Below, piece by piece: positions 5,206 through 6,269 of a stretch of DNA of 6,269 nucleotides (the stretch's first letter is position 1; every line of letters begins with the position of its first letter). Origin of the DNA: an uncultured bacterium (GTDB taxonomy: Bacteria; Patescibacteriota; Minisyncoccia; Phycocordibacterales; PALSA-1337); NCBI GenBank assembly GCA_903876465.1, contig CAIRAF010000099.1, positions 1-6,269 of the forward strand, written 5' to 3'. Made by a program: the position numbers and the translations under genes. The notes beneath the pieces are model-generated. The model was not told the DNA's origin, ran no database searches, and was given only the letters and a program-made list of their open reading frames with translations.

Positions 5206-5258
5206 CTATATTATATGTATGTCGCACAATATATCTTTTTTCATTATCATATATACAA

Positions 5259-5282
5259 AACAAAAGGGCTTTAAGCCCCTAT
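5259..5282 (-). terminator. Rho-independent terminator of the small membrane protein gene
   Basis: On the minus strand, AGGGGC, a short loop and GCCCTT form a stem of about six pairs (one G-T), followed by TTGTTTTG. It begins right after the stop codon at 5284-5286 and faces the plus-strand terminator at 5183-5205 across about 50 bases. Confidence 0.75.
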
Positions 5283-5283
5283 G

Positions 5284-5607
5284 TTAGTTTGGCATTGGTA
5301 CTGGGTTCGGAAGCTTTGGTGCATTGACCTCCGGTACAGTTGGCTCACCGTTCTTTAATCTTGTCAGATTATCTACAGCTGAAGTCCAGATAAGATTGAT
5401 GAAAACATCCTTCCAAAGATACGTTGCAGGCTGTTTCAAATATTTATCCCAAACACTGACACTGGAAGTTGCTACGTATTGAAAATTATCTTGAGTAGTA
5501 GGTGAATCAACAAGAGTTCGTAGACTAAAACCGTAATAACTCAAAACTAGGAGTGCTACAACAATGATGATAACCCACTTAATGAATCCCCTGTTGGTAT
5601 TGATCAT
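5284..5607 (-). CDS. Small single-helix membrane protein of unknown function
   Basis: I cannot assign a function. The 107-residue protein has a basic start (MINTNRGFIK), one hydrophobic helix (about 11-26), then an 80-residue domain rich in aromatic residues (YVATSSVSVWDKYLKQPATYLWKDVF) and a proline-rich tail from about 88 (GEPTVPEVNAPKLPNPVPMPN). The basic residues before the helix and few after it suggest that the C-terminal part faces outward. Similar small proteins with the FIKWxIIIVxALxVLSYxGF start are, from memory, common in Parcubacteria. It lies 53 nt downstream of the M23 peptidase on the same strand, so it may be part of the same unit and act at the cell wall or membrane, though TATAAT in the gap (5638-5643) may give it a promoter of its own. 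No disulfide-capable cysteine is present. Confidence 0.8.
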   Translation of the reverse strand: MINTNRGFIKWVIIIVVALLVLSYYGFSLRTLVDSPTTQDNFQYVATSSVSVWDKYLKQPATYLWKDVFINLIWTSAVDNLTRLKNGEPTVPEVNAPKLPNPVPMPN

Positions 5608-5637
5608 AGGATTAGTAGAATAAATTTTTACATCAAT

Positions 5638-5643
5638 ATTATA
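5638..5643 (-). promoter_or_regulatory. Possible -10 element of the small membrane protein gene
   Basis: A perfect TATAAT on the minus strand lies between the M23 stop codon and this gene's start, 30 nt before the ATG. No good -35 is present at 17 nt. TATTCT nine nt before the ATG is a weaker alternative. Chance in AT-rich DNA is possible. Confidence 0.35.
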
Positions 5644-5660
5644 TCATAGACAAAATTACA

Positions 5661-6269
5661 TTAAAGGTAAGAAAGTGGATTGAGATAAGCACTGAAGTCA
5701 GCAACAGGAATCGTTGCTCCTTGGCAGTTTTTGCTACTAGTAAACTTCGTTATAGAAACACCTGCAGTAGCGTATACACCGAAATGAAGATGTGGACCAG
5801 TACTATATCCTGTATTTCCACTATAGCCGATGACTGAACCGGTATTTACCTGATCTCCAATATTCACGCCTTGAACTGATAAGTGAGCGTACAGAGTTGA
5901 TAGACCATTCGCATGCTTTATCATGATCCATTTGCCAAATGAATAACAACCTCTATAAATATCTGTATTACCTATACCCACAACTTCCCCAGTCAAAGCT
6001 GCTTTTACGGGAGTACCTATAGACGCTCGAAAATCCACTCCGGTATGACCCTTGCCATTATAAATCTGCGGATTTGCAGTCGAGAAAGGAGTATTGCCAA
6101 AATATTGTGTGATTAAAACATCATCGAGCGGATATGAAAGTACTCCAGAGCCAGCGTGAGGTATCTGTGACACTGCAACCGAAAGATGCAAAGATTGTTC
6201 GTATGACATCATCTCTTGTTCAAAAGCGTCTTTTAGAGCAGTCTTTTGATCTAATATTTTCTGGTAGGC
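5661..6269 (-). CDS. M23-family murein endopeptidase, C-terminal 202 residues (cut by the right edge)
   Basis: A zinc metallopeptidase of the LytM/lysostaphin type, which cuts peptidoglycan cross-links or activates amidases outside the membrane. The frame stays open to the right edge, 19 codons beyond the first internal ATG (6212), and those codons (AYQKILDQKTALKDAFEQE) look like the end of a coiled coil, so the real start lies beyond the window. The protein is probably EnvC-like: coiled coil plus C-terminal M23 domain. The zinc ligands are H75 and D79 (GHTGVDF) and H162 (PHLHFG), with H129 (LYAHLS) and H160 as catalytic histidines, numbering the visible residues. Two cysteines, C108 (YRGCYSFGKW) and C182 (SKNCQG), are placed to form a disulfide and I recall them as common in CPR relatives. 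No terminator follows it before the small membrane protein gene. The domain identification is secure. Confidence 0.95.
   Translation of the reverse strand, partial: AYQKILDQKTALKDAFEQEMMSYEQSLHLSVAVSQIPHAGSGVLSYPLDDVLITQYFGNTPFSTANPQIYNGKGHTGVDFRASIGTPVKAALTGEVVGIGNTDIYRGCYSFGKWIMIKHANGLSTLYAHLSVQGVNIGDQVNTGSVIGYSGNTGYSTGPHLHFGVYATAGVSITKFTSSKNCQGATIPVADFSAYLNPLSYL

Noticed and set aside
5183..5282. The two hairpins as a transposon end or repeat pair.
   Set aside because: Their stems differ (GCCTCC/GGAGGC against GGGC/GCCC), each has a T-tract on its own gene's strand, and no transposase or target duplication is present.

Overview
The window is AT-rich bacterial DNA in the standard code (TGA is used as a stop) and looks like a chromosome fragment of a Candidate Phyla Radiation bacterium, most likely Parcubacteria (Patescibacteria). 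This rests on the gene style: a small transglycosylase-like protein and an M23 peptidase in forms I recall as typical of that group, a CorA-like protein without GMN, a small single-helix protein of CPR type, and a cluster without the usual operon partners. Ribosomal protein L9, which some CPR lineages lack, is present. The lineage call is inference from protein style, not from a marker tree. I see no mobile element, CRISPR array, tRNA or rRNA.

Layout. On the minus strand at the left, a CorA-family membrane protein (824-1747) is followed after 4 nt by cysS, cut by the left edge (1-819). A 63-bp divergent spacer with overlapping promoters and two inverted repeats separates them from a plus-strand pair: an S41 C-terminal processing peptidase (1811-3022) and rplI, ribosomal L9 (3054-3497). 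rplI meets, with no intervening base, the convergent stop of a minus-strand membrane protein with a cysteine-patterned tail (3498-4037). Upstream of that lies rpmA, ribosomal L27 (4111-4383), also minus, closed by a strong terminator (4061-4086). A 315-bp divergent spacer (4384-4698) carries promoters for rpmA and for a secreted transglycosylase-like protein (4699-5166), plus four copies of AGCCAT/ATGGCT. On the right, two facing terminators (5183-5205 and 5259-5282) separate this gene from a minus-strand pair: the end of an M23 murein peptidase cut by the right edge (5661-6269) and a small single-helix membrane protein (5284-5607).

Function. The content is housekeeping: translation (CysRS, L9, L27), ion transport or a related channel role (CorA-like), and envelope maintenance. 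Three exported or envelope hydrolases (S41 protease, lytic transglycosylase-like, M23 endopeptidase) sit within about 4.5 kb, and the last two each show a cysteine pair suggesting disulfide stabilisation outside the membrane.

I found no convincing new multi-gene system. The most interesting signals are the loss of the GMN motif in the CorA-like protein, the absence of Shine-Dalgarno sequences at all starts, the placing of -10 elements 6-7 nt before ATG at three genes (predicting leaderless mRNAs), and the repeated AGCCAT motif upstream of the transglycosylase gene.
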